Below are positions 1 to 7,747 of a stretch of DNA of 64,000 nt, in pieces (position 1 is the stretch's first letter; the number at the start of each line of letters is the position of its first letter). A model generated the notes under the pieces. That model was given only the letters and a program-made list of their open reading frames with translations. It did not search any database and was not told the DNA's origin. Origin of the DNA: Blastococcus carthaginiensis (GTDB lineage Bacteria; Actinomycetota; Actinomycetes; Mycobacteriales; Geodermatophilaceae); NCBI RefSeq assembly GCF_030731085.1, contig NZ_JASNFN010000020.1:20277-84276 (forward strand). The letters run 5' to 3'. The position numbers and the translations under genes are program-made.

Positions 1-771
1 GCCCACGCTGTACGCGGTCATGGACAGCGATCCGTAGGCGTACCCGTCGACGAGCACGTCGACCGGTGCGTCGGTGGCACCGGCGACGCCGGCGACGTAG
101 AGCAGCGGCAGGAAGTGGTCCGGCGTCGGGACGGCGAGGTCGAAGTCGCGGTGCCCGTCCAGCCGGCCGACGTCGGTGGGGTCGGTGAGCATGCGCTCCT
201 TGGCGGCCTCGTCGAACCGCTGGGCCCAGTCGAACCCGGCGTCGGGCAGCGCCCGGCTGACGCCGCCGAGGTTGTGCACGACGTTGCCGCTGCCGATCAC
301 CAGCACGCCGTCCTCGCGCAGCGGTGCCAGCGCCGCCCCGAGCTGGAGGTGGTAGTCGAAGGACTTCAGCGCGTTGATCGACAGCTGCACCACCGGGATG
401 TCGGCATCGGGGAAGGCGTGCACCAGCACCGACCACGTGCCGTGATCGATGCCCCAGCTGTCGTGGTCGGCGCCGACCCATGCCGGGTGCACGATGTCGG
501 CCACCTCCTCGTACAGCTCGGGCAGCCCCGGGGGCTCGTAGCGGACGTCGAAGAGCTCGCGCGGGAAGCCGAAGAAGTCGTGGATGGTGCGCGGCCGGGG
601 CATCGCGGTGATCGCGGTGGCCTGCACGTACCAGTGCGCCGAGACCACCAGGATGGCCCGGGGCCGGGGCACGGACCGGCCGAAGGCGCGCCAGGCCTCC
701 GTGTAGCGGTTCCTCTCCAGCGCGTTCATCGGGTTGCCATGGCCGAAGAACGCGGCAGGCATCACGGACAT
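1..771 (-). CDS. ygiD: 4,5-DOPA dioxygenase extradiol-like protein (partial, C-terminus cut by window edge)
   Basis: Class III extradiol ring-cleavage dioxygenase of the LigB/YgiD group; E. coli YgiD opens the ring of L-DOPA in vitro, and the natural substrate here is unknown. The 257 visible residues match the family from end to end: GHGNPMNAL near residues 10-18, SAHWY at 44-48, SGNVVHNL at 161-168 and PDHFLPLLY at 217-225. The four histidines expected to bind the metal are H11, H46, H166 and H219. The ATG start has an AGGGAGG Shine-Dalgarno stretch five bases upstream. E. coli YgiD is only slightly longer, so just a few C-terminal residues should lie outside the window. Function is known from the family; the metal ligands are inferred by alignment from memory. 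Confidence 0.9.
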   Translation of the reverse strand, partial: MSVMPAAFFGHGNPMNALERNRYTEAWRAFGRSVPRPRAILVVSAHWYVQATAITAMPRPRTIHDFFGFPRELFDVRYEPPGLPELYEEVADIVHPAWVGADHDSWGIDHGTWSVLVHAFPDADIPVVQLSINALKSFDYHLQLGAALAPLREDGVLVIGSGNVVHNLGGVSRALPDAGFDWAQRFDEAAKERMLTDPTDVGRLDGHRDFDLAVPTPDHFLPLLYVAGVAGATDAPVDVLVDGYAYGSLSMTAYSVG

Positions 772-861
772 CCGGCCCTCCCTGGTCGCCTCGACTGCGG
801 TGCCCCGCGATCATCGCCCCGGGGACGGCGGAGTGCGAGGGGGCGCCTCCGGCTGCACCGA

Positions 862-1560
862 TCAGCCGCGGAGGGCCGCGTCCTCGAGCAGGATCTGCCG
901 CTCGGCCGGCGGGCGCCGCGGGCAGGACAGGCAGGTGCCGCCGCCGGGCAACCGGTCCACCAGGCAGCAGGACACCCGCGCCGTGAACCGCACGCCGTCG
1001 ACGTCGACGTATCGGGGCACCGGCAGCGGCGGACCGACCGCCTCGGCGAGCGGGGCGGCCAGGGCGGTGACGGCGGCGACGTCGCCGAGGGCGCGCCCGA
1101 GGGTCAGCAGCCCGTTGGCCAGCGAGTCGGTGGCGATCGCCCAGAGCGGACGCGGACGCATCCGGCCGGCCGTGGCCACCGCCGGGATCACCGCCGTCAG
1201 GCACTCCCGCAGCTCGGCCGCGGGATCCCCCGCGGCGGCCGCGGAGACCGCGGCCACGGGCAGACCGCCGGGCCCGAGGACGACCGTGGTGTCCGCCGGG
1301 CGGGCCGACAGCGGGCGCCCGACCGCGAGACCGGCCAGCACGGGAGCCACCAGCACCGCCGACGCCGAGTACCACCACACCGTCGCGTGCACCCGCAGGT
1401 CACCACCGCCGCGGGCCGCACGCGCCGCCAGGACCGGGCCGAGCCACGCCGGGTCGGCGAGCCGGTCGGCCGGCACCGCCGGCGCCCCCGTCCGAGGGAC
1501 CAGGCCCAGGGCGGCGGCGCCGGGGATGCGGGCCGCGACCTGCGCCTGCGGACCGCTCAC
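862..1560 (-). CDS. FhuF-like (2Fe-2S) ferric-siderophore reductase family protein
   Basis: The 232-residue protein ends with CC-x10-C-x2-C (SCCLVDRLPGGGTCLSC), the [2Fe-2S]-binding signature of FhuF-type ferric iron reductases, which release iron from imported siderophores in the cytoplasm. The rest is an Ala/Gly-rich actinobacterial version without other clear motifs. A longer open frame reaches 1695, but that would overlap the start of the divergent acs gene. I therefore chose the GTG (Val-Ser-Gly-Pro) that leaves a 133-bp divergent promoter region; no strong ribosome binding site precedes it, so the start is uncertain. No siderophore genes are nearby. The family call rests mainly on the cysteine motif. 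Confidence 0.72.
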   Translation of the reverse strand: MSGPQAQVAARIPGAAALGLVPRTGAPAVPADRLADPAWLGPVLAARAARGGGDLRVHATVWWYSASAVLVAPVLAGLAVGRPLSARPADTTVVLGPGGLPVAAVSAAAAGDPAAELRECLTAVIPAVATAGRMRPRPLWAIATDSLANGLLTLGRALGDVAAVTALAAPLAEAVGPPLPVPRYVDVDGVRFTARVSCCLVDRLPGGGTCLSCPRRPPAERQILLEDAALRG

Positions 1561-1629
1561 CGGGCCAGTGTGGCCGGTCGTCGCTCCGCACGTCGCATGG
1601 GGCAGACGACCGGGCGCCACGGCCATACG

Positions 1630-1645
1630 GTGTGTCGTGGCACAC
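1630..1645. promoter_or_regulatory. 16-bp palindrome GTGTG-N6-CACAC upstream of acs
   Basis: A perfect GTGTG(TCGTGG)CACAC inverted repeat lies 48 bases before the acs start, in the acs/FhuF-like divergent region. It resembles a Crp/GlxR half-site pair (consensus TGTGA-N6-TCACA) but with tighter spacing. A GlxR/Crp-like regulator is encoded at 12100, and acs is a known target of such regulators in actinobacteria. Binding is inference. Confidence 0.3.
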
Positions 1646-1693
1646 GCTGCACCGCCGCGGACGGCACGCGGCGCCGAACTCGGGAGGGACCCC

Positions 1694-3640
1694 ATGAGCG
1701 AGACGACCCAGGTGGACGGCCGGAGCTTCGCCCCGCCCGAGGCCCTCGCGGCCCAGGCGAACGTCGGCCCCGACGTCTACGACGAGGCCGCTCGCGACCG
1801 GCTGGCGTTCTGGGAGTCCGCGGCGCGCCGGCTCACCTGGGACCGGGAGTGGGACGAGGTGCTCGACTGGAGCAATCCGCCCTTCGCCAAGTGGTTCGTC
1901 GGCGGCCGGCTCAACGTGGCCTACAACTGCGTCGACCGGCACGTCGAGGCCGGGCACGGCGAGCAGGTGGCCTACCACTGGGAGGGCGAGCCGGGCGACA
2001 CCCGCACGATCACCTACGCCCAGCTCAAGGACGAGGTCTGCAAGGCCGCGAACGCGCTGACCGAGCTCGGCGTGAACGCCGGTGACCGGGTGGCGATCTA
2101 CCTGCCGATGATCCCCGAGGCGATCATCGCGATGCTGGCCTGCGCGCGCATCGGCGCCGTCCACATGGTGGTGTTCGGCGGCTTCTCCGCCGACGCCCTG
2201 GCCAGCCGGCTCGACGACGCCGGCGCCGTCCTGGTCATCACCGCCGACGGCGGGTACCGCCGCGGCGCGCCCAGCGCCCTCAAGCCCGCCGTCGACGACG
2301 CCGTCGGCCGCTCCCCCGGCGTCCGCAACGTCCTGGTGGTCAAGCGGACGGAGCAGGACGTGGAGTGGACCGAGGGCCGCGACCTGTGGTGGGACGACGT
2401 CGTCGGCAAGCAGTCCGCCGAGCACACCTGCGAGTTCTTCGACGCCGAGCACCCGCTCTACATCATGTACACCTCGGGCACGACGGCGAAGCCCAAGGGC
2501 ATCCTGCACACCTCCGGCGGCTACCTCACCCAGGTCGCCTTCACGCACTGGGCGACCTTCGACCTCAAGCCCGACACCGACGTCTTCTGGACGGCGGCCG
2601 ACGTCGGCTGGGTCACCGGCCACAGCTACATCGTGTACGGGCCGCTGGCCAACCGGGCGACGTCGGTGATGTACGAGGGCACCCCGGAGACGCCGCACCG
2701 CGGTCGCTGGTTCGAGCTGATCCAGAAGTACGGCGTGACCATCCTCTACACCGCGCCCACCGTCATCCGCACGTTCATGAAGTGGGGCGAGGACATCCCC
2801 GCCGGCTTCGACCTGTCCTCGCTGCGCCTGCTCGGCTCGGTCGGCGAGCCGATCAACCCGGAGGCCTGGAGCTGGTACCACCAGCACGTCGGTGGCGGCC
2901 GCTGCCCGATCGTGGACACCTGGTGGCAGACCGAGACCGGCGGTCACATGATCAACCCGCTGCCCGGCGTCACGTCGCTGGTGCCGGGGTCGGCGCAGGT
3001 GCCCTTCCCGGGCATCTCCGCGAAGGTCGTCGACGACGAGGGCAACGAGCTGGCCGACGACTCCACCGGCCTGCTGGTGATCACCGAACCGTGGCCGTCG
3101 ATGCTGCGCACCATCTGGGGCGACGACGACCGCTACGTCGACACCTACTGGTCCCGGTTCGGGCACATGTACTTCGCCGGTGACGGCGCGAAGAAGGACG
3201 CCGACGGCAACATCTGGCTGCTCGGCCGGGTCGACGACGTGATGAACGTGTCCGGCCACCGCATCTCCACCACCGAGGTGGAGTCCTCCCTCGTCGGCCA
3301 CCCGGCGGTGGCGGAGGCGGCGGTCGTGGGCGCCACCGACCCGACCACCGGCCAGGGCATCGTCGCCTTCGTGATCCTCCGCGAGAGCGGAACGGACTCC
3401 GGGGACGAGCTGGTGCAGACGCTGCGCACCCACGTCGCCCGCGACATCGGCCCGATCGCCAAGCCGCGCCAGATCATGGTCGTGCAGGAGCTGCCCAAGA
3501 CCCGCTCCGGGAAGATCATGCGCCGGCTGCTGCGCGACATCGCCGAGAACCGCGAGCTGGGCGACGTCACCACGCTGACCGACTCGTCGGTGATGAACAT
3601 GATCAAGGAGAAGCTGCCCGCCGCCCCCGCGGAGGGCTGA
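1694..3640 (+). CDS. acs: Acetyl-CoA synthetase (AMP-forming)
   Basis: Activates acetate to acetyl-CoA through acetyl-AMP in the cytoplasm. The protein is 648 residues, the usual Acs length. It has the adenylate-forming core motif YTSGTTAKPKG at about 259-269, the WWQTETGG block, and the C-terminal KTRSGKIMRR, whose SGK lysine (about residue 606) is the one acetylated to switch off Acs in other bacteria. The start is ATG after GGGAGGGACCCC. The frame stays open upstream without homology, so the shorter start is preferred. It is equivalent to Rv3667 in the M. tuberculosis order. A long hairpin repeat begins seven bases after the stop and may end the transcript. Confidence 0.97.
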   Translation: MSETTQVDGRSFAPPEALAAQANVGPDVYDEAARDRLAFWESAARRLTWDREWDEVLDWSNPPFAKWFVGGRLNVAYNCVDRHVEAGHGEQVAYHWEGEPGDTRTITYAQLKDEVCKAANALTELGVNAGDRVAIYLPMIPEAIIAMLACARIGAVHMVVFGGFSADALASRLDDAGAVLVITADGGYRRGAPSALKPAVDDAVGRSPGVRNVLVVKRTEQDVEWTEGRDLWWDDVVGKQSAEHTCEFFDAEHPLYIMYTSGTTAKPKGILHTSGGYLTQVAFTHWATFDLKPDTDVFWTAADVGWVTGHSYIVYGPLANRATSVMYEGTPETPHRGRWFELIQKYGVTILYTAPTVIRTFMKWGEDIPAGFDLSSLRLLGSVGEPINPEAWSWYHQHVGGGRCPIVDTWWQTETGGHMINPLPGVTSLVPGSAQVPFPGISAKVVDDEGNELADDSTGLLVITEPWPSMLRTIWGDDDRYVDTYWSRFGHMYFAGDGAKKDADGNIWLLGRVDDVMNVSGHRISTTEVESSLVGHPAVAEAAVVGATDPTTGQGIVAFVILRESGTDSGDELVQTLRTHVARDIGPIAKPRQIMVVQELPKTRSGKIMRRLLRDIAENRELGDVTTLTDSSVMNMIKEKLPAAPAEG

Positions 3641-3647
3641 CCTCCCG

Positions 3648-3707
3648 GGCATAGGAAGCTTTCCCTGCGTCTCGGGCCCCCGACCCGCAGGGAAAGCTTC
3701 CTATGCC
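3648..3707. repeat. Long hairpin repeat, copy 1 (GGCATAGGAAGCT family)
   Basis: Two perfect 22-base arms (3648-3669 and 3686-3707) beginning GGCATAGGAAGCTTTCCC flank a 16-base loop. It sits just after acs and before the holin-like gene. A second copy at 46626-46685 shares the outer 13 bases of each arm, while the inner stem and loop differ. There is no T tract, so it is not a standard intrinsic terminator, although it could still stop transcription or stabilise a 3' end. It may be a dispersed REP-like element. Confidence 0.85.
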
Positions 3708-3800
3708 TGCCCCTGCCCGGGGGATCGGGACGCGCGGCCCCGGTGCGCATGGGGCACGATCGTCCTGACCAGCACCGTCCGACCGGAGGAGGAGCCACCC

Positions 3801-4301
3801 GTGGCCCACAGTGTGTCGCCCACCCGCACCGACGGCAGCAGCGCGGCGGCCGAGCCTTCGATCGGCACGCTGGTGCAGAGCGCCATGGCCGACGTCTCGA
3901 CGCTCGTGCGCGGCGAGATCGAGCTGGCCAAGTCCGAGATCGGCGCATCCGCGAAGAAGGGCGCCATCGGCGGCGGGATGTTCGGGGCGGCGGGCGTCGT
4001 CGCCGGCTTCTCGATGTTCTTCCTCTTCATCGCCCTCGCCGAGGGCCTCACCGCGCTCGGCGTGCCCCGCTGGCTGTCCTACCTCATCGTCTGGGTGGCG
4101 CTGATCGTCGTCGCCGGCCTGCTCGCGCTGATCGGCAAGCGCCTGATCAAGAAGATCGAGAAGCCCGAGCGCACGATCGAGTCGCTGCGCGAGCTGCCCG
4201 AGGTGATGCACCGCGAGGCCCCCGGCGCCCGGCGCCGTGACGTGCCCACCGTGAGCGGCGGCAAGGTCCAGCTGCGCGGCAACGGGCCCTACCGGGTCTG
4301 A
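3801..4301 (+). CDS. Phage holin family (PF07332-type) membrane protein
   Basis: A 166-residue protein with an N-terminal amphipathic region (LVRGEIELAKSEIGASAKK) and two adjacent hydrophobic helices at about 56-80 and 92-115, followed by a basic cytoplasmic tail. This layout and the ELAKSE motif fit the Holin_3_6/Act_holin family found across actinobacterial chromosomes; despite the name there is no phage context and the function is unknown. The GTG start follows GGAGGAGGAGCC. The next gene starts five bases after the stop, so the two are probably co-transcribed. Rv3669 is the positional counterpart in M. tuberculosis. Confidence 0.8.
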   Translation: MAHSVSPTRTDGSSAAAEPSIGTLVQSAMADVSTLVRGEIELAKSEIGASAKKGAIGGGMFGAAGVVAGFSMFFLFIALAEGLTALGVPRWLSYLIVWVALIVVAGLLALIGKRLIKKIEKPERTIESLRELPEVMHREAPGARRRDVPTVSGGKVQLRGNGPYRV

Positions 4302-4306
4302 GGCCA

Positions 4307-5233
4307 GTGACCGTCCCCGCGGACGGCCGTCCCGACGCCATCAGCGTCCTGCTCCCGGGTCCGTGGACCCACCGCGACATCTCCGCCAACGGCGTGCGGC
4401 TGCACGCGGCGGAGGCCGGGGACGGGCCGCTCGTGCTCCTGCTCCACGGCTTCCCGCAGTTCTGGTGGACCTGGCGCGCCCAGCTCACCGGCCTGGCCGA
4501 GGCCGGATTCCGGGTGGTCGCGCCGGACCTGCGCGGCTACGGGGCCAGCGACAAGCCCCCGCGCGGCTACGACCTGCCCACCCTCTCCTCCGACGTCGCG
4601 GCGCTGGTGCGGGCGCTCGGCGAGCGGGACGCCGTCGTCGTCGGCCACGACTGGGGTGGGCTGCTCGGCTGGACCGCGGCCGCGCTGCACCCGCGGGTGG
4701 TGCGCCGGCTGGTCGTCGTCTCGATGGCCCACCCGCGGCCGCTCCGGGCCGGCATGGCCGACCGCCGGCAGCGGCGGGCGCTGCGCCACGCCCTGGGTTT
4801 CCAGGTGCCGCGGCTGCCGGAGCGGCGGCTGACCCGGGCCGACGACGACCCCGTCGCCGACCTGATGCAGCGCTGGGCCGGGCCGGAGTGGGCCCGCACC
4901 GCGGACTTCGCCGCCGCCGTGGAGCGCTACCGCGCCGCGGCGCGCATCCCGCAGGCCGCCTACGGCGCGATGGAGTACTACCGCTGGGCCGGCCGGTCGC
5001 AGCTGCGACCCGACGGCCTGCGCTACGCCCGCCGCATGGCGGCCCCGGTCACCGCACCGACCCTGCAGCTGCACGGGACGGCCGACCCGTACGTGCTCCC
5101 CCGGACGGCGCGCGGCTCGGGCCGCTACGTCGCCGGGGCGTACGAGTGGCGCGAGCTGCCCGGCATCGGCCACTTCCCCCAGGAAGAAGCCCCTGACGAG
5201 GTCACCCGCGCCATCGCCGCCTGGGCGCGGTGA
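4307..5233 (+). CDS. Alpha/beta hydrolase, epoxide hydrolase type (EphE-like)
   Basis: A 308-residue alpha/beta-hydrolase. The oxyanion region is LLLHGFPQFWWTW (about 44-56), the nucleophile elbow is GHDWGG (aspartate nucleophile, typical of epoxide hydrolases and dehalogenases), the acid is likely the Asp in HGTADPYV, and the catalytic His is in GIGHFPQ near the C-terminus. The Asp nucleophile and HGFPxFWxxW favour epoxide hydrolase over esterase. GTG start five bases after the holin-like gene, consistent with one transcript. Its position matches M. tuberculosis ephE (Rv3670), next to marP. The natural substrate cannot be told from sequence. Confidence 0.85.
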   Translation: MTVPADGRPDAISVLLPGPWTHRDISANGVRLHAAEAGDGPLVLLLHGFPQFWWTWRAQLTGLAEAGFRVVAPDLRGYGASDKPPRGYDLPTLSSDVAALVRALGERDAVVVGHDWGGLLGWTAAALHPRVVRRLVVVSMAHPRPLRAGMADRRQRRALRHALGFQVPRLPERRLTRADDDPVADLMQRWAGPEWARTADFAAAVERYRAAARIPQAAYGAMEYYRWAGRSQLRPDGLRYARRMAAPVTAPTLQLHGTADPYVLPRTARGSGRYVAGAYEWRELPGIGHFPQEEAPDEVTRAIAAWAR

Positions 5234-5278
5234 CCCGCAGGTGACCGGATGGAACGGCCCCCGGTGACCGGATGGAAC

Positions 5279-5330
5279 GGCCCCGCTGCAGGGTCCCGCC
5301 GCGAGCGGTGGGGGGCAGCGGGGTCCTTTT
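5279..5330. terminator. Hairpin terminator between convergent genes; carries CCCTGCAG-type repeat
   Basis: CCCCGCTGC (5281-5289) pairs with GCAGCGGGG (5315-5323), followed by TCCTTTT, a rare T run in this genome. It lies between the epoxide-hydrolase-like gene and the marP stop and could serve both strands. Just upstream, a 22-base direct repeat (GGTGACCGGATGGAACGG and following bases) occurs at 5240 and 5263. The minus-strand core at 5278-5307 resembles sequences at 11954-11985 and 63943-63974. Confidence 0.7.
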
Positions 5331-5331
5331 A

Positions 5332-6513
5332 CTACTCGCAGGGGCCCGTCGCGACCTCGGTGCGCGCGACGTTGCCCGCCTCCGCGGCCCGGGCGACCTG
5401 GGGACCGGTGAGGGCGTAGCCGGTCTGCGGGTCGTCGATCGCAGAGGCGAAGACGACACCCAGGACGCTCCCGTCGGGGGCGAACAGCGGACCGCCGGAG
5501 TTGCCGGCGCGCACCTGGCCGAACAGGGCGTACACGTCGCGGACGACGGTCTGCGTGTTGCGGAAGTCGGGCCCGCTGATCTCGCCGCGGTCGCGCACCC
5601 GCGCAGGTCCGACGTACAGCGGCCCGCCCCCGGGGTACCCCATGATGATCGCGTCGTCGCCGGAATCCGCCGTCCCGGGCGTGAACCGCAGCGGCACCTG
5701 CGGCAGCCCCGGCACCGCGAGCACCGCGACGTCGATCTCCTCGTCGACGACGACCGGGACCGCGTCGTACTCCCGGCCCTCGGCGACCACCACCGGGTCG
5801 GTGACGCCGGCCAGCACGTGGGCGTTGGTCATGACGCGCTCGGGGGCGTAGACGAAACCGGAGCCGTCGATCTGCCGGGAGCACGACGGCGCCACCCCGC
5901 GGATCCGCACCACCGAGCCCTGCACCGAGGCCACCACGGTGCTGTTCTGCAGCTCGGGGTCGGGGGCCGGGACCTCCCGCGCCTGGGTGGGGGTGAGCGG
6001 GTCGAGGACGTCGGGCAGCCCCCGTCGGTCGATGGCCTCGCGGAGGTCCTCGTAGACGGCGCGCACCTCGTCGGGGACGGCCCGGTCCACGGCCTGGACC
6101 AGCGCCGACTGGCGCACCTGGCCGGAGACCTGGGGGAACGGCGAGCTGGCCAGCGGGGAGGCGACCATCCACGCGACCAGCAGCACCGCCGCCGCCGACA
6201 CCACGGCGCCGGCCGCGGAATCGACCATCTTGGCCGGCTCCCAGGTGACCCGGGAGCGCAGCGCCCGGCCCGCGGCCCCGGCCAGGATCTGGCCCAGCAG
6301 CGCTCCGGCGAGCACGACCACGAGGGCGGCGAAGACCCGGCTGACGCTGGAGCCGTCGATGCGGTCGGCGACCGGTCCGGCCAGCTGCGCCCCGAGGACG
6401 GCCCCGCCGAGGAAGCCGAGGATCGAGGTGGCGGAGACCAGCAGGCCCTGCCGGAACCCGGACAGGGCGAACAGCAGCGCCAGCGTGATCAGCAGCAGGT
6501 CGACCAGGGACAC
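5332..6513 (-). CDS. marP: MarP family membrane serine protease (CvpA domain plus trypsin-like protease)
   Basis: A 393-residue protein with four hydrophobic helices in the first 120 residues (CvpA-like), then a periplasmic trypsin-fold protease. The triad residues are visible: His232 in MTNAHV, Asp261 in EEIDVAVL and Ser339 in RAGNSGGPLF. Cys211 and Cys392 are placed like the regulatory disulfide of M. tuberculosis MarP (Rv3671c), which is needed for acid and oxidative stress survival and cleaves the peptidoglycan hydrolase RipA. The GTG start lies two bases after the cupredoxin gene stop. It is the last gene of the operon running from nth, and synteny with Rv3671c-Rv3674c supports the call. 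Confidence 0.93.
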   Translation of the reverse strand: MSLVDLLLITLALLFALSGFRQGLLVSATSILGFLGGAVLGAQLAGPVADRIDGSSVSRVFAALVVVLAGALLGQILAGAAGRALRSRVTWEPAKMVDSAAGAVVSAAAVLLVAWMVASPLASSPFPQVSGQVRQSALVQAVDRAVPDEVRAVYEDLREAIDRRGLPDVLDPLTPTQAREVPAPDPELQNSTVVASVQGSVVRIRGVAPSCSRQIDGSGFVYAPERVMTNAHVLAGVTDPVVVAEGREYDAVPVVVDEEIDVAVLAVPGLPQVPLRFTPGTADSGDDAIIMGYPGGGPLYVGPARVRDRGEISGPDFRNTQTVVRDVYALFGQVRAGNSGGPLFAPDGSVLGVVFASAIDDPQTGYALTGPQVARAAEAGNVARTEVATGPCE

Positions 6514-6515
6514 CG

Positions 6516-6998
6516 CTACCCGCTGACCGTCATCGTGCCCACCTGCCCGAGCTGGAGGTGGAAGGTGCAGGCGAAGGGGTACTCGCCCGGCGTCGACACC
6601 TCGAACTCGATCGTCTTCTCCTCGCCGGCGGCGAGCATGGAGATGCCGGCGTCGATCGGCTCGGGCAGCTCCTCGTCGGTGAACTCGAGGTTGTGCGGCA
6701 TGCCTTCGGCGACGTTCACCAGGGTCAGCCGCACCGGCCCCGGCGCGACCGTGAAGGTGTCGGGGGTGAACACGTAGTCGTCCTGGGTCTGGAGGGTGAC
6801 CTCCTGGACGCCGTCCTCGGCGATCGTCACCTCGCCGAGCCCCTCGGGGATCGGCGCCTCGGCGACCGGCTGCGCCGCGCCGCCACCGCAGCCGGTCAGC
6901 AGGACCAGCGCGGCGGCCAGCGCGACGGCCCGGCCCCGTCCAGGGGCTCGCCACGAGCGTGCGAACGGGAAGGGGGACGAGGGCCTGCTCCTGGTCAT
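6516..6998 (-). CDS. Cupredoxin-domain lipoprotein
   Basis: A 160-residue secreted protein. The signal peptide ends in the lipobox LLTGC (about residues 36-40), so it should be lipid-anchored outside the membrane. The rest is a small blue-copper fold: His in GMPHNLEF, then Cys, His and Met in the C-terminal FACTFHLQLGQVGTM. This is the His-Cys-His-Met set of type 1 copper sites. It may carry electrons or buffer copper. The ATG overlaps the stop of the upstream NUDIX gene (ATGA), and marP follows two bases later. M. tuberculosis has no counterpart between Rv3672c and marP, so this is an insertion into a conserved operon. Confidence 0.82.
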   Translation of the reverse strand: MTRSRPSSPFPFARSWRAPGRGRAVALAAALVLLTGCGGGAAQPVAEAPIPEGLGEVTIAEDGVQEVTLQTQDDYVFTPDTFTVAPGPVRLTLVNVAEGMPHNLEFTDEELPEPIDAGISMLAAGEEKTIEFEVSTPGEYPFACTFHLQLGQVGTMTVSG

Positions 6999-7747
6999 CG
7001 GGGCCGAACCGTACGCGCCGCGGCGCCGTCGGGCGCGGGATCGGCCACCGTCGGCGCGGCGCTGTCGCTCGCCGGGTCGTCGTCCCCGGAGCCGGGCAGG
7101 GTGTACGGGCGGAGCCGCTCGGGGCCGATCGGCCGGACGTCGGTGGCGTCCCACGGGCGGGCCAGCCCGGCGGCCTCGAGGATCGCGTCGAGGAGCCCGG
7201 CGGTGAAGCCCCACACCTCCATGTCGGCGACGCAGAACGCCGGCCCGACGAAGCCGGCCGGGTGCCGCACGCGGTAGCGGTTGGCCGGGTCGACGAGGTC
7301 GGCGAGCGGCACCCGGGCGACCCGGGCCACCTCGTGAGGATCGCCGACCGCGACGTCCCGCGGGTCGTCCCACCAGCCCACGACGGGGACGACGAGCCGG
7401 TTCGACGGCGGCAGGAACAGCTCCTGGAGCGTCGCGACGACGCGGACGCCGGCGGGGTCGATGCCCGCCTCCTCGTGCGCCTCGCGCAGCGCGGTGCCCA
7501 CGGGGAAGTCGTCCCCCGGGTCGACCCCGCCGCCGGGGAACGCGGGCTGGCCCGCGTGGCTGCGCAGGTGGGGGGACTTCTCGATCAGCAGCAGGTCGGG
7601 GCCGGCCGGACCCTCGCCGAACAGGATGAGGACGGCGGACCGGCGGGCGGTGGCGGTCGCCTGCGGCATGCGGTGGCGCAGCGGGAGGTCGTCGGCGCGC
7701 TGAACCAGCCGCTGGAGGTACGCGGGCAACGCGTCGGTGCCGGTCAC
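6995..7747 (-). CDS. NUDIX hydrolase, CoA pyrophosphatase type
   Basis: A 250-residue NUDIX protein. The family extension HLRSHAGQPAFPGGGVDPGD (about 58-77) is the UPF0035 motif that marks CoA/acyl-CoA diphosphatases, and it runs into the catalytic helix REAHEEAGI. These enzymes split CoA into 3'-phospho-ADP and 4'-phosphopantetheine. The C-terminal 25 residues are Asp/Ala/Pro-rich and probably disordered. The GTG overlaps the stop of the TlpA-like gene (GTGA), and the stop overlaps the next gene's ATG, so translation is likely coupled. It is the positional counterpart of Rv3672c. Confidence 0.88.
   Translation of the reverse strand: MTGTDALPAYLQRLVQRADDLPLRHRMPQATATARRSAVLILFGEGPAGPDLLLIEKSPHLRSHAGQPAFPGGGVDPGDDFPVGTALREAHEEAGIDPAGVRVVATLQELFLPPSNRLVVPVVGWWDDPRDVAVGDPHEVARVARVPLADLVDPANRYRVRHPAGFVGPAFCVADMEVWGFTAGLLDAILEAAGLARPWDATDVRPIGPERLRPYTLPGSGDDDPASDSAAPTVADPAPDGAAARTVRPR

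Noticed and set aside
115..1693. Plus-strand frames across the dioxygenase and FhuF-like genes
   Set aside because: The minus strand carries recognisable motifs in both genes; the plus-strand translations are Arg/Pro/Gly-rich with no family match.
1561..1695. Longer N-terminus for the FhuF-like protein
   Set aside because: It would overlap the acs start codon and leave no room for a divergent promoter; the extension lacks protein-like features.
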